Below are positions 46,909 through 55,874 of a stretch of DNA of 64,000 nt, piece after piece (the stretch's first letter is position 1; each line of letters opens with the position of its first letter). The position numbers were made by a program, and so were the translations under genes. The notes under the pieces were generated by a model, which had not been told where the DNA came from, did not search any database, and saw only the letters and a program-made list of their open reading frames with translations. The DNA is taken from contig NZ_JBBELO010000024.1 of assembly GCF_037404875.1 (NCBI RefSeq), positions 9,191-73,190 of the forward strand. Direction: 5' to 3'. This stretch comes from Orlajensenia sp037404875 (lineage in GTDB: Bacteria; Actinomycetota; Actinomycetes; Actinomycetales; Microbacteriaceae).

Positions 46909-46969
46909 TGCGCCACTTCGCGGCCCGTTGCGCCAGTTGAACTGGCGCAACGGCCGCCGAAGTGGCGCA
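46909..46969. repeat. 61-base imperfect palindrome between rho and prfA
   Basis: Outer arms TGCGCCACTTCG (46909-46920) and CGAAGTGGCGCA (46958-46969), inner arms CCGTTGCGCCAGTT (46925-46938) and AACTGGCGCAACGG (46940-46953), symmetric about 46939. Only three of 30 pairs mismatch by my count. It can form a cruciform/hairpin and may terminate rho transcription, or be a dispersed intergenic element. Confidence 0.8.
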
Positions 46970-47015
46970 AGGCAGCGGAGGCGGGCCGTCGCGACCCGAC
47001 CCGACGGAACGGGCG

Positions 47016-49199
47016 CTAGCGCTCGCTGTGGCCGTTGCCGACCTGCGGCATCGACTTGCCGACCTGCATGAGGAACTCGACGTTGGACTGCGTCTCCTTG
47101 AGGCGACCGAGCACCACGTCGAGGGCCTGCTGCTGGTCGAGACCCGCGAGGGCGCGGCGCAGCTTCCAGGTGATCTTGACCTCGTCGGCGCTCATGAGCA
47201 TCTCTTCGCGGCGGGTGCCGGAGGCGTTCACGTCGACGGCGGGGAAGATGCGCTTGTCGGCGAGCTGGCGCGAGAGGCGCAGCTCGGAGTTGCCGGTGCC
47301 CTTGAACTCCTCGAAGATGACCTCGTCCATCTTGGAACCGGTCTCGATGAGCGCGGTCGCGAGGATGGTGAGCGAGCCGCCGTTCTCGATGTTGCGCGCG
47401 GCACCGAAGAAGCGCTTCGGCGGGTAGAGCGCCGACGCGTCGACGCCGCCAGAGAGGATGCGACCGGATGCCGGAGCAGCCAGGTTGTACGCACGGCCGA
47501 GGCGCGTGATCGAGTCGAGCAGCACGACGACGTCGTGGCCGAGCTCGACGAGGCGCTTGGCCCGCTCGATGGCGAGTTCCGCGACGGTCGTGTGGTCTTC
47601 GGCCGGCCGGTCGAAGGTCGAGGCGATGACCTCGCCCTTCACCGTGCGCTGCATGTCGGTGACCTCTTCGGGGCGCTCATCGACCAGCACGACCATGAGG
47701 TGGACCTCGGGGTTGTTGATGGCGATGGCGTTGGCGATCTGCTGCAGCACGATGGTCTTGCCCGCCTTGGGCGGGGCGACGATGAGGCCGCGCTGGCCCT
47801 TGCCGATCGGCGAGACGAGGTCGATGATGCGCTGGGTGAGCTTGTTCGGCTCGGTCTCCAGGCGCAGGCGCTCCTGCGGGTAGAGCGGTGTGAGCTTCTG
47901 GAAGTCGACGCGAGCCGCCGCCTCCTCGACGCCCTGGCCGTTGATCGAGTCGACCTTGACGATGGCGTTGTACTTCTGGCGGCCGCCGCCGTCGTTCTCA
48001 CGCGGCTGGCGGATGGCGCCGACGACGGCGTCGCCCTTGCGCAGGTTGTACTTCTTCACCTGGCCGAGCGAGACGTAGACGTCGCTCGGTCCCGGAAGGT
48101 AACCGCTCGTGCGCACGAAGGCGTAGTTGTCGAGCACGTCGAGGATGCCGGCGACGGGAACGAGCACGTCGTCGTCCATGATCTCGGGCTCGAAGTCATC
48201 GCCCTGCGTCGTGCCGCCCCGGCGCTTGCGGTCGCGGTAGCGGCTGCGGTTGGAGCGGCCCTCGCCCTGCTGGCCCTGACGGTCGTCGGCATCGGCGCGC
48301 TGGTCGCCCGCGACATCACTCGAGGGCGTGTTCTGGCCGTTCTGGCCGTTCTGCTGCCCGGAGCCCTGCTGGGCGTTCTGGTTGTTCTGGTTGTTCTGGC
48401 GGCCCTGGCCGTCGTTCTGGGCCGACTGACCGTTCTGGGCAGCCTGGCCGTTCTGGGCAGCCTGGCCGTTCTGGGCGTTCTGGGCAGCCTGGCCGCCCTG
48501 GCCGTTCTGGCCCTTGTCGCCACCGCGGTTGCGGTTGCGGCCGCGTCCGCGAGGCTGGCGTTCTGCGGGCTGCTGCTCTGCCTTGGCGCTGTCGCCGGCC
48601 TCCTCGTCGGCGGATGCGGGCGCCTGCGCCGCGTCGGCACGCTCGGTAGTGGGGCGCTCGCTTCCGGAGCGCTCGGCGCCTGCGCGGTCGGCCTTGCGGG
48701 ACTCGCCGTTGTTGCGGGCGGCCACGGCGTCGAGGGCAGGCACGAGGCTGTCCAGTCCGGTTCCGCCGTTCGTGTTGACGTGCGATCCGGCGCTCGTGAC
48801 CTGCACGCGGCGCGATCCACGGGTGCGCGTGATCGGCGCGGCGGTGGCGGCGTCAGCCGCGGGCTGGGCTGCGGCGGGCTCGGCTGCGGCGGGAGCCTCG
48901 ACGGATGCGTCGGCCGGGGCCTCGAGAGGCAGTTCGGTGGGCACGCTCACGGCATCGGCGGCCGGCGCAGAAGCTGCGGCATCGGTCGGAGCGGCGGGCG
49001 CCTGCTCGTCGAGCGTCGGGGTCGCGCCGGCGCCGCGCGCCTGGGCGTCGCTGATCGCGTCGATCAGCTCTCCCTTACGCAGCTTCGCCGCGCCGAGCAC
49101 GCCGAGTTCGGTGGCCAGTGCGGCCAGTTCTGCCACGCGCATCGCCGTCAGCTGTGAGCGGTTCGCGGTGGGTGTTTCGGTGTTGATGACGTCTGTCAC
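47016..49199 (-). CDS. rho: Transcription termination factor Rho with Q/N-rich insertion
   Basis: 727 residues, far above the 419 of E. coli. An N-terminal SAP-like segment (1-52) is followed by about 280 residues of low-complexity Ala/Pro and basic sequence including a Q/N-rich tract (231-290; 35 of 60 residues are Gln or Asn), the RNA-binding domain (from about 335) and the RecA-type motor (APPKAGKTIVLQQI, VDERPEEV, LDSITRLGRAYN). GTG 49199 with GGAAGGACC. It is flanked by thrB and prfA, as in mycobacteria, but without rpmE. Confidence 0.95.
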   Translation of the reverse strand: MTDVINTETPTANRSQLTAMRVAELAALATELGVLGAAKLRKGELIDAISDAQARGAGATPTLDEQAPAAPTDAAASAPAADAVSVPTELPLEAPADASVEAPAAAEPAAAQPAADAATAAPITRTRGSRRVQVTSAGSHVNTNGGTGLDSLVPALDAVAARNNGESRKADRAGAERSGSERPTTERADAAQAPASADEEAGDSAKAEQQPAERQPRGRGRNRNRGGDKGQNGQGGQAAQNAQNGQAAQNGQAAQNGQSAQNDGQGRQNNQNNQNAQQGSGQQNGQNGQNTPSSDVAGDQRADADDRQGQQGEGRSNRSRYRDRKRRGGTTQGDDFEPEIMDDDVLVPVAGILDVLDNYAFVRTSGYLPGPSDVYVSLGQVKKYNLRKGDAVVGAIRQPRENDGGGRQKYNAIVKVDSINGQGVEEAAARVDFQKLTPLYPQERLRLETEPNKLTQRIIDLVSPIGKGQRGLIVAPPKAGKTIVLQQIANAIAINNPEVHLMVVLVDERPEEVTDMQRTVKGEVIASTFDRPAEDHTTVAELAIERAKRLVELGHDVVVLLDSITRLGRAYNLAAPASGRILSGGVDASALYPPKRFFGAARNIENGGSLTILATALIETGSKMDEVIFEEFKGTGNSELRLSRQLADKRIFPAVDVNASGTRREEMLMSADEVKITWKLRRALAGLDQQQALDVVLGRLKETQSNVEFLMQVGKSMPQVGNGHSER

Positions 49200-49371
49200 T
49201 TGGATAGGGTCCTTCCCCTGAAGTGGAAGATTCCAGGGAGTTCTGTCACCGGCGCGCTCACGCATTCGATGGATAGGAACGCGCGAGTCTGGCGCGGGTG
49301 AAAGCAGACAATTGCCGGGAATCGCACTGACTGAAACCGATTGGCTGTGCTGATCGGCGAGTGCACTCACG

Positions 49372-49377
49372 ATTCTA
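49372..49377 (-). promoter_or_regulatory. Candidate rho promoter (extended -10)
   Basis: TGGTAGAAT on the minus strand is a TGn-extended -10. It would give a leader of about 165 bases before the rho start, long enough for the autogenous control that is common for rho. The -35 is poor. Confidence 0.4.
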
Positions 49378-49397
49378 CCATCCTCGCCGTGGTGCAT

Positions 49398-49420
49398 CTG
49401 ACACCCCGAGGAGGGGTCAG
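49398..49420 (-). terminator. Hairpin overlapping the thrB stop
   Basis: CTGAC-A-CCCC (49398-49407) pairs with GGGG-TCAG (49413-49420), with one bulged base. It overlaps the thrB stop codon and is placed to terminate the hom-thrC-thrB operon before the rho promoter. Confidence 0.5.
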
Positions 49421-50343
49421 TCCAGTGTCGCCCCCTTGAAATCGACCGCGAGCAGCAGCGCCTGCCACGGCGTCTCCGACTCGCGCGCGACCAGTTCCGC
49501 GGCGCCGAGGCGCTGGCTCGGGTCGCTGCCGAGAACGAGGATCGAGGGCCCGGCACCCGACACGACGGCCGCGAAGCCCTCGGCCCGCAATGCCGTGATG
49601 AGCCGGTTCGTCTCGGGCATGGCGGCCGCCCGGTAGTTCTGGTGCAGCTTGTCCTCGGTGGCCGCCACGAGCAGTTCCGGGCTCTGGATGAGCGCGGCCA
49701 CGAGCAGGGCGGAGCGCGAGACGTTGAAGACCGCATCCTCATGGGGAACCGAGAGCGGCTGCAGGCTGCGGGCCAGGGCCGTCGACATGACGTGCTCGGG
49801 CACGAAGACCACCGGGGAGACCCCGCGGTGAACCATGAGTTTCTTGTGCTGGGGCCCCTCGGGCGTCACCCACGCGATGGTGAGACCGCCGAACAGCGCG
49901 GGGGCCACGTTGTCGGGGTGGCCCTCGAGTTCCGTCGCGATCGCGAGGGCGTCGTTCTCGCCGATCTCGACGATGCCCGCGAGCAGGCCCGTCGCCGCCA
50001 TGACTCCGGCGACGATGGCCGCTCCGGAGGAGCCGAGGCCCCGACCGTGCGGGATGGCGTTCGTCGCCTCCAGCCGCAGGCCGGGCAGGGCGTAGCCGTA
50101 GCGCGCGAAGGTGTGCGCGATGGAGCGCACCACGAGGTGGGAGGCATCCGTGGGCACCTCGCCCGCACCGACGCCGTGCACCCTCACCTCGATGCCCGCA
50201 TCGATCACCTCGACGTTCAGGTCGTCGTACAGGGCGAGCGCGAGGCCGAGCGTGTCGAACCCCGGACCGAGGTTCGCACTCGTGGCCGGCACGCGCACAT
50301 GCACGCGCCGACCGACGAGGCTCACCGGGAGCTCTGCCGTCAT
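49417..50343 (-). CDS. thrB: Homoserine kinase
   Basis: 308 residues, GHMP kinase. Motifs VPATSANLGPGFDTLGLAL and ATP-binding PHGRGLGSSGAAI (about 96-108), C-terminal VSGAGPSILVL. Converts homoserine to O-phosphohomoserine for ThrC. ATG 50343 overlaps the thrC stop (ATGA). Confidence 0.96.
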   Translation of the reverse strand: MTAELPVSLVGRRVHVRVPATSANLGPGFDTLGLALALYDDLNVEVIDAGIEVRVHGVGAGEVPTDASHLVVRSIAHTFARYGYALPGLRLEATNAIPHGRGLGSSGAAIVAGVMAATGLLAGIVEIGENDALAIATELEGHPDNVAPALFGGLTIAWVTPEGPQHKKLMVHRGVSPVVFVPEHVMSTALARSLQPLSVPHEDAVFNVSRSALLVAALIQSPELLVAATEDKLHQNYRAAAMPETNRLITALRAEGFAAVVSGAGPSILVLGSDPSQRLGAAELVARESETPWQALLLAVDFKGATLD

Positions 50344-51437
50344 GCCCGAACCAGTCCGAGCATGTCGGCGACCTCGCCGGTGTCGGCGCCGACGCGCTCG
50401 GGCTGCACGTCGGATCCGTCGGGGGTGCGCAGCGCCCACTGCGGGTCCTTCAGCCCGTGCCCGGTCACGGTGATGACGACCGTCGCGCCGGCGGGGATCA
50501 CGCCGGCTGCCGACTGCTCGAGCAGCCCCGCCACGCCGATGGCCGACGCGGGCTCGACGAAGATGCCGACCTCGGCCGAGAGGATGCGGTGGGCCTCGAG
50601 GATGCGGGTGTCATCGATCGCGCCGAAGTAGCCGTCGCTGTCCTCCCGGGCGGCGATGGCCAGCTCCCACGAGGCGGGCTTGCCGATGCGGATGGCGCTC
50701 GCGATGGTGTCGGGGTCGGTCACGACGTGGCCGAGCACGATGGGCGCGCTGCCCGCGGCTTGGAAGCCGAACATGCGCGGCAGCTTCGTGGTGACGCCCC
50801 GCGCGAGCTCCTCACGGTAGCCGCGGTGGTAGGCGGTGTAGTTGCCCGCGTTGCCAACGGGCAGCAGGTGGAAGTCCGGCGCCTCCTCGAGCACCTCGAC
50901 GACCTCGAAGGCGGCGGTCTTCTGGCCCTCGATGCGGTCGTTGTTCACGGAGTTCACGAGGTGCACGGGGTAACCCGTCGCGAGCTCGCGGGCGATGTCG
51001 AGGCAGTCGTCGAAGTTGCCGGCCACCTGCAGCAGGCGGGCGTTGTGCGCGATGGCCTGGCTGAGCTTGCCCATCGCGATCTTGCCCTCTGGCACGAGCA
51101 CAGCCGCCGTGATGCCGGCATGGGTCGCGTAGGCTGCGGCCGACGCCGAGGTGTTGCCGGTCGAGGCGCAGATGACCGCCTGGGCCCCGTGCTCGACGGC
51201 CTTCGAGATGGCCATCGTCATGCCGCGGTCCTTGAACGAGCCCGTGGGGTTCATGCCCTCGAACTTGATCCACACGTTGGCTCCGGTGCGGGCCGAGAGC
51301 GCCGCGGCGGGGATGAGCGGCGTGCCGCCCTCGCCCAGGGTGACCACGGGCGTGGCATCCGTCACGTCGAGGCGGTCGGAGTATTCGCGCAGCACCCCGC
51401 GCCACTGTCGCGAGGCTCGGGCCTGGTTTGTGCTCAT
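50340..51437 (-). CDS. thrC: Threonine synthase
   Basis: 365 residues, PLP-dependent. Lys69 in NPTGSFKDRG binds PLP; ASTGNTSASAAAYA and PVGNAGNYTAY complete the site. Short actinobacterial form. ATG 51437 lies 7 bases after the hom stop; its GGAG site is inside the end of hom. Confidence 0.97.
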   Translation of the reverse strand: MSTNQARASRQWRGVLREYSDRLDVTDATPVVTLGEGGTPLIPAAALSARTGANVWIKFEGMNPTGSFKDRGMTMAISKAVEHGAQAVICASTGNTSASAAAYATHAGITAAVLVPEGKIAMGKLSQAIAHNARLLQVAGNFDDCLDIARELATGYPVHLVNSVNNDRIEGQKTAAFEVVEVLEEAPDFHLLPVGNAGNYTAYHRGYREELARGVTTKLPRMFGFQAAGSAPIVLGHVVTDPDTIASAIRIGKPASWELAIAAREDSDGYFGAIDDTRILEAHRILSAEVGIFVEPASAIGVAGLLEQSAAGVIPAGATVVITVTGHGLKDPQWALRTPDGSDVQPERVGADTGEVADMLGLVRA

Positions 51438-51444
51438 GTGTGGA

Positions 51445-52755
51445 TCATGCTCCTTCGACTCGGAGGACGGATGCGACGCGGGCGACGACGCGGTGGGCGG
51501 TGAGGGCTTCGACGGTCGCGGCGAGGTCGGCCTCGCGCGCCCGATGTGTTCCGATGACGAGCACGGCCCCGTCGACGCCCTGTCGAACGAGGGACTGCTC
51601 GACCGTCTCGACCGAGACCCCGTGGTCGGCGAAGACCTGCGCGATCGCGGCGAGCACTCCTGGCTCGTCCTTGACCTGCAGGGTGACGGCGTAGCGCGTG
51701 AGCACCCGGCCGATCGGCAGCACCGGCAGATCGGCGTGCTTGGAGGGGATGACCCCCGGGCCGCCGACGACGTGGCGGCGGGCCAGCGAGACGAGGTCGC
51801 CGAGAACGGCGGAGCTGGTCTCGACGCCGCCCGCTCCGGCGCCGTAGAACATGAGGCTCCCGGCCAGCTCGGCCTCGACGAAGACGGCGTTGTTCGCACC
51901 GCGCACCGCGGCCAGCGGGTGCTCGCGCGGCACCATCGCGGGATAGACGCGCACCGAGACGCCGTCCTCGCCGCTCTCGGCGTCGGTCAGTCGCTCGCAG
52001 ATGGCGAGCAGCTTGACGACGTAGCCCGCCTTCGCCGCGCTCGCGATCTGGTCGGGGGTGACGCTGCGGATGCCCTCGCGGTGCACGGACTCGACGGGAA
52101 CGTCGATGTGGAAGGCGAGCCCCGCGAGGATGGCGGCCTTCTGCGCCGCGTCGTAGCCGTCGACATCCGCGGTGGGGTCGGCCTCGGCCAGCCCGAGCCT
52201 CTGCGCTTCGGCCAGAACCTGGGCGAGCGGCTCGCCGTGCGTGTCCATGCGGTCGAGCACGTAGTTCGTGGTGCCGTTGACGATGCCGAGGATGCGGCGC
52301 ACCCGGTCGCCCGCGAGACTCTCGCGCAGTGGCCGGATGATGGGAATGGCACCCCCGACCGCGGCCTCGTAGTAGAGCTGCGCGCCCACCTGCTCGGCGG
52401 CGGCGAAGAGTTCGGGGCCGTGCGTGGCGAGAAGGGCCTTGTTGCCGGTGACGACGTCGGCTCCGGAGGCCAGCGCCATCAGCACGAGGGAGCGGGCGGG
52501 TTCGATACCGCCCATGAGCTCGATCACCACGTCGGCACCGAGGATGAGCCGCTCGGCGTCGGTGGTGAACAGCTCCGGCGGCAGCGCCACGCTGCGGGGA
52601 GCGTCGACGTCGCGCACCGCGATGCCCGTGAGCTCGAGGCGCGCTCCGACGCGGTTGGCGAACTCGTCGGCGTTCTCGAGCAGGGCCCTGGCGACCTGGG
52701 CGCCGACGGATCCGCCGCCGAGCAGGGCCACGCGCAGGGAACGGTAGGCGATCAC
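51445..52755 (-). CDS. hom: Homoserine dehydrogenase
   Basis: 436 residues. NAD(P)-binding GGGSVGAQVARAL at the N-terminus, catalytic region NGTTNYVLDRM and EADPTADVDGYDAAQKAAIL, and a C-terminal ACT domain (from about 355, VTLQVKDEPGVLAAIAQ) that probably binds threonine for feedback inhibition. GTG 52755 overlaps the lysA stop. Confidence 0.97.
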   Translation of the reverse strand: MIAYRSLRVALLGGGSVGAQVARALLENADEFANRVGARLELTGIAVRDVDAPRSVALPPELFTTDAERLILGADVVIELMGGIEPARSLVLMALASGADVVTGNKALLATHGPELFAAAEQVGAQLYYEAAVGGAIPIIRPLRESLAGDRVRRILGIVNGTTNYVLDRMDTHGEPLAQVLAEAQRLGLAEADPTADVDGYDAAQKAAILAGLAFHIDVPVESVHREGIRSVTPDQIASAAKAGYVVKLLAICERLTDAESGEDGVSVRVYPAMVPREHPLAAVRGANNAVFVEAELAGSLMFYGAGAGGVETSSAVLGDLVSLARRHVVGGPGVIPSKHADLPVLPIGRVLTRYAVTLQVKDEPGVLAAIAQVFADHGVSVETVEQSLVRQGVDGAVLVIGTHRAREADLAATVEALTAHRVVARVASVLRVEGA

Positions 52756-54149
52756 GCGCGCTCATTCCTCTCGACGCCGAGGTCGCGGCTCAGCAGGTCT
52801 TCTTCGGTCTCGCGCCGCACGAGAAGGCGTGCGGTTCCCTCGCGCACGGCGACGACGGCGGGGCGGGTCAGGTAGTTGTAGTTGCTCGAGAGCGAGAAGC
52901 AGTAGGCGCCGGTGGCCGCGACGGCCAGCAGGTCGCCCGGCCGCACGTCGCCCGGCAGGTAGTCGGCGTCGACGACGATGTCGCCGGACTCGCAGTGCTT
53001 GCCGGCCACCCGCACGAGCGCGGGAGGGGCATCCGAGACGCGCGAGGCGATGCGGGCCGAGTAATCGGCGCCGTACAGCGCGGGGCGGGCGTTGTCGCTC
53101 ATACCGCCGTCCACGCTGACGTAGGTGCGCACTCCGCCGTCCACGGCGACGGGTTTGACGGTGCCCACCTCGTAGAGCGTCACGCCGGCGGGGCCGACGA
53201 TGTAGCGACCGGGTTCCAGCGCGATGCGGGGAACCGGGATGCCGTGCAGTTCGCAGGCGTCGCCGACGGCTTCGGCCATTCCGAGCGCGATCTGCTCGAT
53301 CGGTGTCGGGTCATCGGCGCTCGTGTAGGCGATGCCGAAGCCGCCGCCGAGGTTCAGCTCGGGAACCTCTCCCCCGGCGAGCAATTCGGCGTGCACGGCG
53401 ATCAGTCGCGAGGCGGATTCGCTGAAGCCTCCCTCGTCGAAGATCTGGGAGCCGATATGGCAGTGCAGGCCGAGGAAGCGCAGGCTCTCGCGTTCGCGGA
53501 TGAGGGCGACGTACTCGGCGGCGTCGGCGAGGGGAACGCCGAACTTCTGGTCATCGTGAGCCGTGGCCAGGAACTCGTGGGTGTGCGCGTGCACCCCGCT
53601 GTTGACCCGGAGGCGCACGTTCTGCACGCGGCCGGCCCGCTCCGCAGCCTCCGCGATGCGGTCGATCTCGATGCGGCTGTCGATGACGATGGTGCCGATG
53701 CCCGCGGCGACGGCCCGCTCGATCTCGGCCGTCGACTTGTTGTTGCCGTGGAAGCCGAGCCGCGCGGCATCCACCCCCGCCGCAAGGGCGACGGCCAGTT
53801 CCCCGCCGCTGCAGACGTCGATGTTCAGCCCGGTCTCACTCACCCAGCGCGCCACGTCGGTGCTGAGGAAGGCCTTGCCGGCGTAGTACACCACGGCATC
53901 CGTGCCGAGGCGGGCGAACGCGCTGCGGAACGCGGCGAGCACCCGCGCGGCCCGCGCGCGCACCTCGGCCTCGTCGAGCACGTAGAGCGGGGTGCCGTAG
54001 CGGCCGGCGAGCGCCGTCGCCGGAACACCGCCGATCAGCAGCCTGCCGCTCTCGTCGCGGTCGGCGGATGCCGGCCACACGCCGGTTGCGAGCGCGTTGG
54101 CGTCGGCCGGGGCCTGGAGCCACGCGGGTGCTGAGGGGGCGCTGGGCAC
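52752..54149 (-). CDS. lysA: Diaminopimelate decarboxylase
   Basis: 465 residues, fold III PLP enzyme, last step of lysine synthesis. Lys92 in YYAGKAFLS binds PLP; HCHIGSQI, GGGFGIAYT and EPGRYIVGPAG are typical; Cys in GKHCESGD contributes at the dimer interface. GTG 54149 with GAGGAACCC. First gene of the lysA-hom-thrC-thrB operon. Confidence 0.97.
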   Translation of the reverse strand: MPSAPSAPAWLQAPADANALATGVWPASADRDESGRLLIGGVPATALAGRYGTPLYVLDEAEVRARAARVLAAFRSAFARLGTDAVVYYAGKAFLSTDVARWVSETGLNIDVCSGGELAVALAAGVDAARLGFHGNNKSTAEIERAVAAGIGTIVIDSRIEIDRIAEAAERAGRVQNVRLRVNSGVHAHTHEFLATAHDDQKFGVPLADAAEYVALIRERESLRFLGLHCHIGSQIFDEGGFSESASRLIAVHAELLAGGEVPELNLGGGFGIAYTSADDPTPIEQIALGMAEAVGDACELHGIPVPRIALEPGRYIVGPAGVTLYEVGTVKPVAVDGGVRTYVSVDGGMSDNARPALYGADYSARIASRVSDAPPALVRVAGKHCESGDIVVDADYLPGDVRPGDLLAVAATGAYCFSLSSNYNYLTRPAVVAVREGTARLLVRRETEEDLLSRDLGVERNERA

Positions 54150-54425
54150 GGGTTCCTCGCTGTGAACGAAACGAGTGGACGATCTGCGCGGCGAGCGAAC
54201 CCGGATTGGCCCCTGAAGCCGCGCGTGGCCCCGTCGGCGGGGCGTGAAAACACTCGGCAGTCTACAGAGCGCACGCAGCGGGCTTCGAATCCGTGACGCC
54301 CATATGCGTCAATCGTTATGCCTGCCCGGGATGCGACGCACGAATCCGCCGCCCCGCGGTCAACACAGCGCAGCCTCCCTCGCGTGGCGAGCGCCGTGCG
54401 GTGGCCGCAGTGAGAGCATGGCGAC
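54150..54425. promoter_or_regulatory. Divergent lysA/DUF1345 control region
   Basis: 276 bases. A TAGACT hexamer on the minus strand (54259-54264) could be the -10 of lysA, giving a leader of about 100 bases. A small hairpin GCCCCG-TCGG-CGGGGC (54228-54243) lies in that leader. No lysine riboswitch or T-box is recognisable. Confidence 0.35.
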
Positions 54426-55070
54426 ATGGCCCTGCACCGCATCATCCACCACACCCAGGTGCGCATCTACGCGATGGCGATCATCGGCATCCTCGTCGGA
54501 GCGATCGTGGGCAGCCTCACGCGGTGGCAGTTCGGGCTGATGAGCGGCTGGAGCGCCGCCTGCATCGTCTTCGTCTGGGTGAGCTGGCAGGTCGGTCACG
54601 GCCTGGACGCCGATGGCACCCGCAGGCACGCCCTGCGCGATGATCCCGCCCGCGGCTTCTTCGAAACGCTCGTGCTGCTGGCGAGCCTGGTCTGCGTGGT
54701 GATCGTCATCATCATCCTGATCGCGGCCAACTCCTCGACGCGCGACGAGCAGTACGGCATCCCGCTTCTCGGACTCGTCACGATCGGCGCCACGTGGACG
54801 CTGGTGCAGACGCTGTTCTCGCTGCGTTACGCGCGCCTCTACTACGGCGACGTGCCGGGCGGAATCGAATTCCCCGGAGGCGAGGCGCCGGACTACCACG
54901 ACTTCGCCTACGTCGCCTTCACCCTCGGCATGACGTACCAGGTCTCGGACACGAACCTCAGCAGCCGTGACATCCGGGCGACGGCCCTACGCCAGAGCAT
55001 CGTCTCCTACCTCTTCGGCACCGTCATCCTGGCGGCGACGGTCAACGTCGTGGCGGGTCTTGCCGGCTGA
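54426..55070 (+). CDS. DUF1345 membrane protein
   Basis: 214 residues with five membrane helices. The family signature FAYVAFTLGMTYQVSDT sits near the C-terminus. Function unknown; the family is widespread. Its plus-strand position between lysA and argS breaks the conserved mycobacterial order. No clear ribosome site precedes ATG 54426. Confidence 0.88.
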   Translation: MALHRIIHHTQVRIYAMAIIGILVGAIVGSLTRWQFGLMSGWSAACIVFVWVSWQVGHGLDADGTRRHALRDDPARGFFETLVLLASLVCVVIVIIILIAANSSTRDEQYGIPLLGLVTIGATWTLVQTLFSLRYARLYYGDVPGGIEFPGGEAPDYHDFAYVAFTLGMTYQVSDTNLSSRDIRATALRQSIVSYLFGTVILAATVNVVAGLAG

Positions 55071-55102
55071 CCCGGCTCGACGCCCGTGCCCCGCGGACGC
55101 GC

Positions 55103-55873
55103 TCAGCAGCTGCCGGTCGTGCCGGCATCCTTCAGCACGAACTCGCGCGCGGAGAAGGCCGCCGTGAGCGCCTTCGGCGTCACCGTGACGTCGTCGAGCC
55201 TGACGCCCTGCGGCAGCGAATCGGCGATGCAGACCGAGAAGCCCTCGCTCGAGACGACCTGGTCGACGAGGCTCGAGACGTCGAGGGAGACTCCCCCTGC
55301 GGCGGCCTCGGCGCTCTTCGGAGTGAAGGTGATGGCGTCGCCGGCTGCCGTGGGCACGGCCGTGACGGTGAAGGTGAGCGGGATGCCGAGGAAGGTGCGT
55401 GTCACCTCGTAGGTGACGGTGCCGGCTCCCAGCGTGACGGTGTCGTTCCGGCCGGCCGCCGCGAGCAGGGCGTTCACGGCCTTCTCGTCGAGGTTCACGA
55501 CGCCCTTCACTGTGTCGACGGGCTTCGACGTGTCGACCGGCACTCCCTCGGCCCGCACCTTCGCGTTCAGGCTCACGCCGCCGACCTCCACCCCGGAGCC
55601 GGTGAGGTCGATGCGCTCGAACCGGCCGGAGAGGTACTGGGCGATCACGCTCGCGCCGCCGATCTGCACGTGCACCTCGTCCGCAGACGCGCCGGGAATC
55701 TGCTGCACGATCTCGTCGCGCACGCGCGTCTCGGCCACTCCCCTCAGCGTCGCATCGACGATGAAGAACGCCGCGACGAGGGCGACGACGAGCACGAGCG
55801 CGATGCCGAGCACCCAGGGCCAGCGCCGCCGCCGAGGCGGTGCGGCGGCATCCGTTCCGGCGAAGGCGCTCAT
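55103..55873 (-). CDS. LmeA-like DUF2993 phospholipid-binding protein
   Basis: 256 residues. One N-terminal membrane helix (about 19-40) and an extracytoplasmic LmeA-type lipid-binding domain (AETRVRDEIVQQIPGASADE, DLTGSGVEVGGVSL). LmeA in mycobacteria supports lipomannan elongation in the periplasm. ATG 55873 starts right after the argS stop (TGACATG), so the two genes are cotranscribed. Confidence 0.82.
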   Translation of the reverse strand: MSAFAGTDAAAPPRRRRWPWVLGIALVLVVALVAAFFIVDATLRGVAETRVRDEIVQQIPGASADEVHVQIGGASVIAQYLSGRFERIDLTGSGVEVGGVSLNAKVRAEGVPVDTSKPVDTVKGVVNLDEKAVNALLAAAGRNDTVTLGAGTVTYEVTRTFLGIPLTFTVTAVPTAAGDAITFTPKSAEAAAGGVSLDVSSLVDQVVSSEGFSVCIADSLPQGVRLDDVTVTPKALTAAFSAREFVLKDAGTTGSC

Positions 55874-55874
55874 G

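Noticed and set aside
46909..46969. Phage attachment site or insertion sequence end
   Set aside because: No integrase, transposase or target-site duplication is nearby; a palindromic element or terminator is enough.
48330..48512. A repeat array that could be taken for CRISPR or a minisatellite locus
   Set aside because: Units are short, in frame and encode QNGQ; there are no spacers of constant size and no cas genes.
54150..54425. Lysine riboswitch or T-box in the lysA leader
   Set aside because: Only a 6-base hairpin is visible; no conserved core of either element could be recognised.
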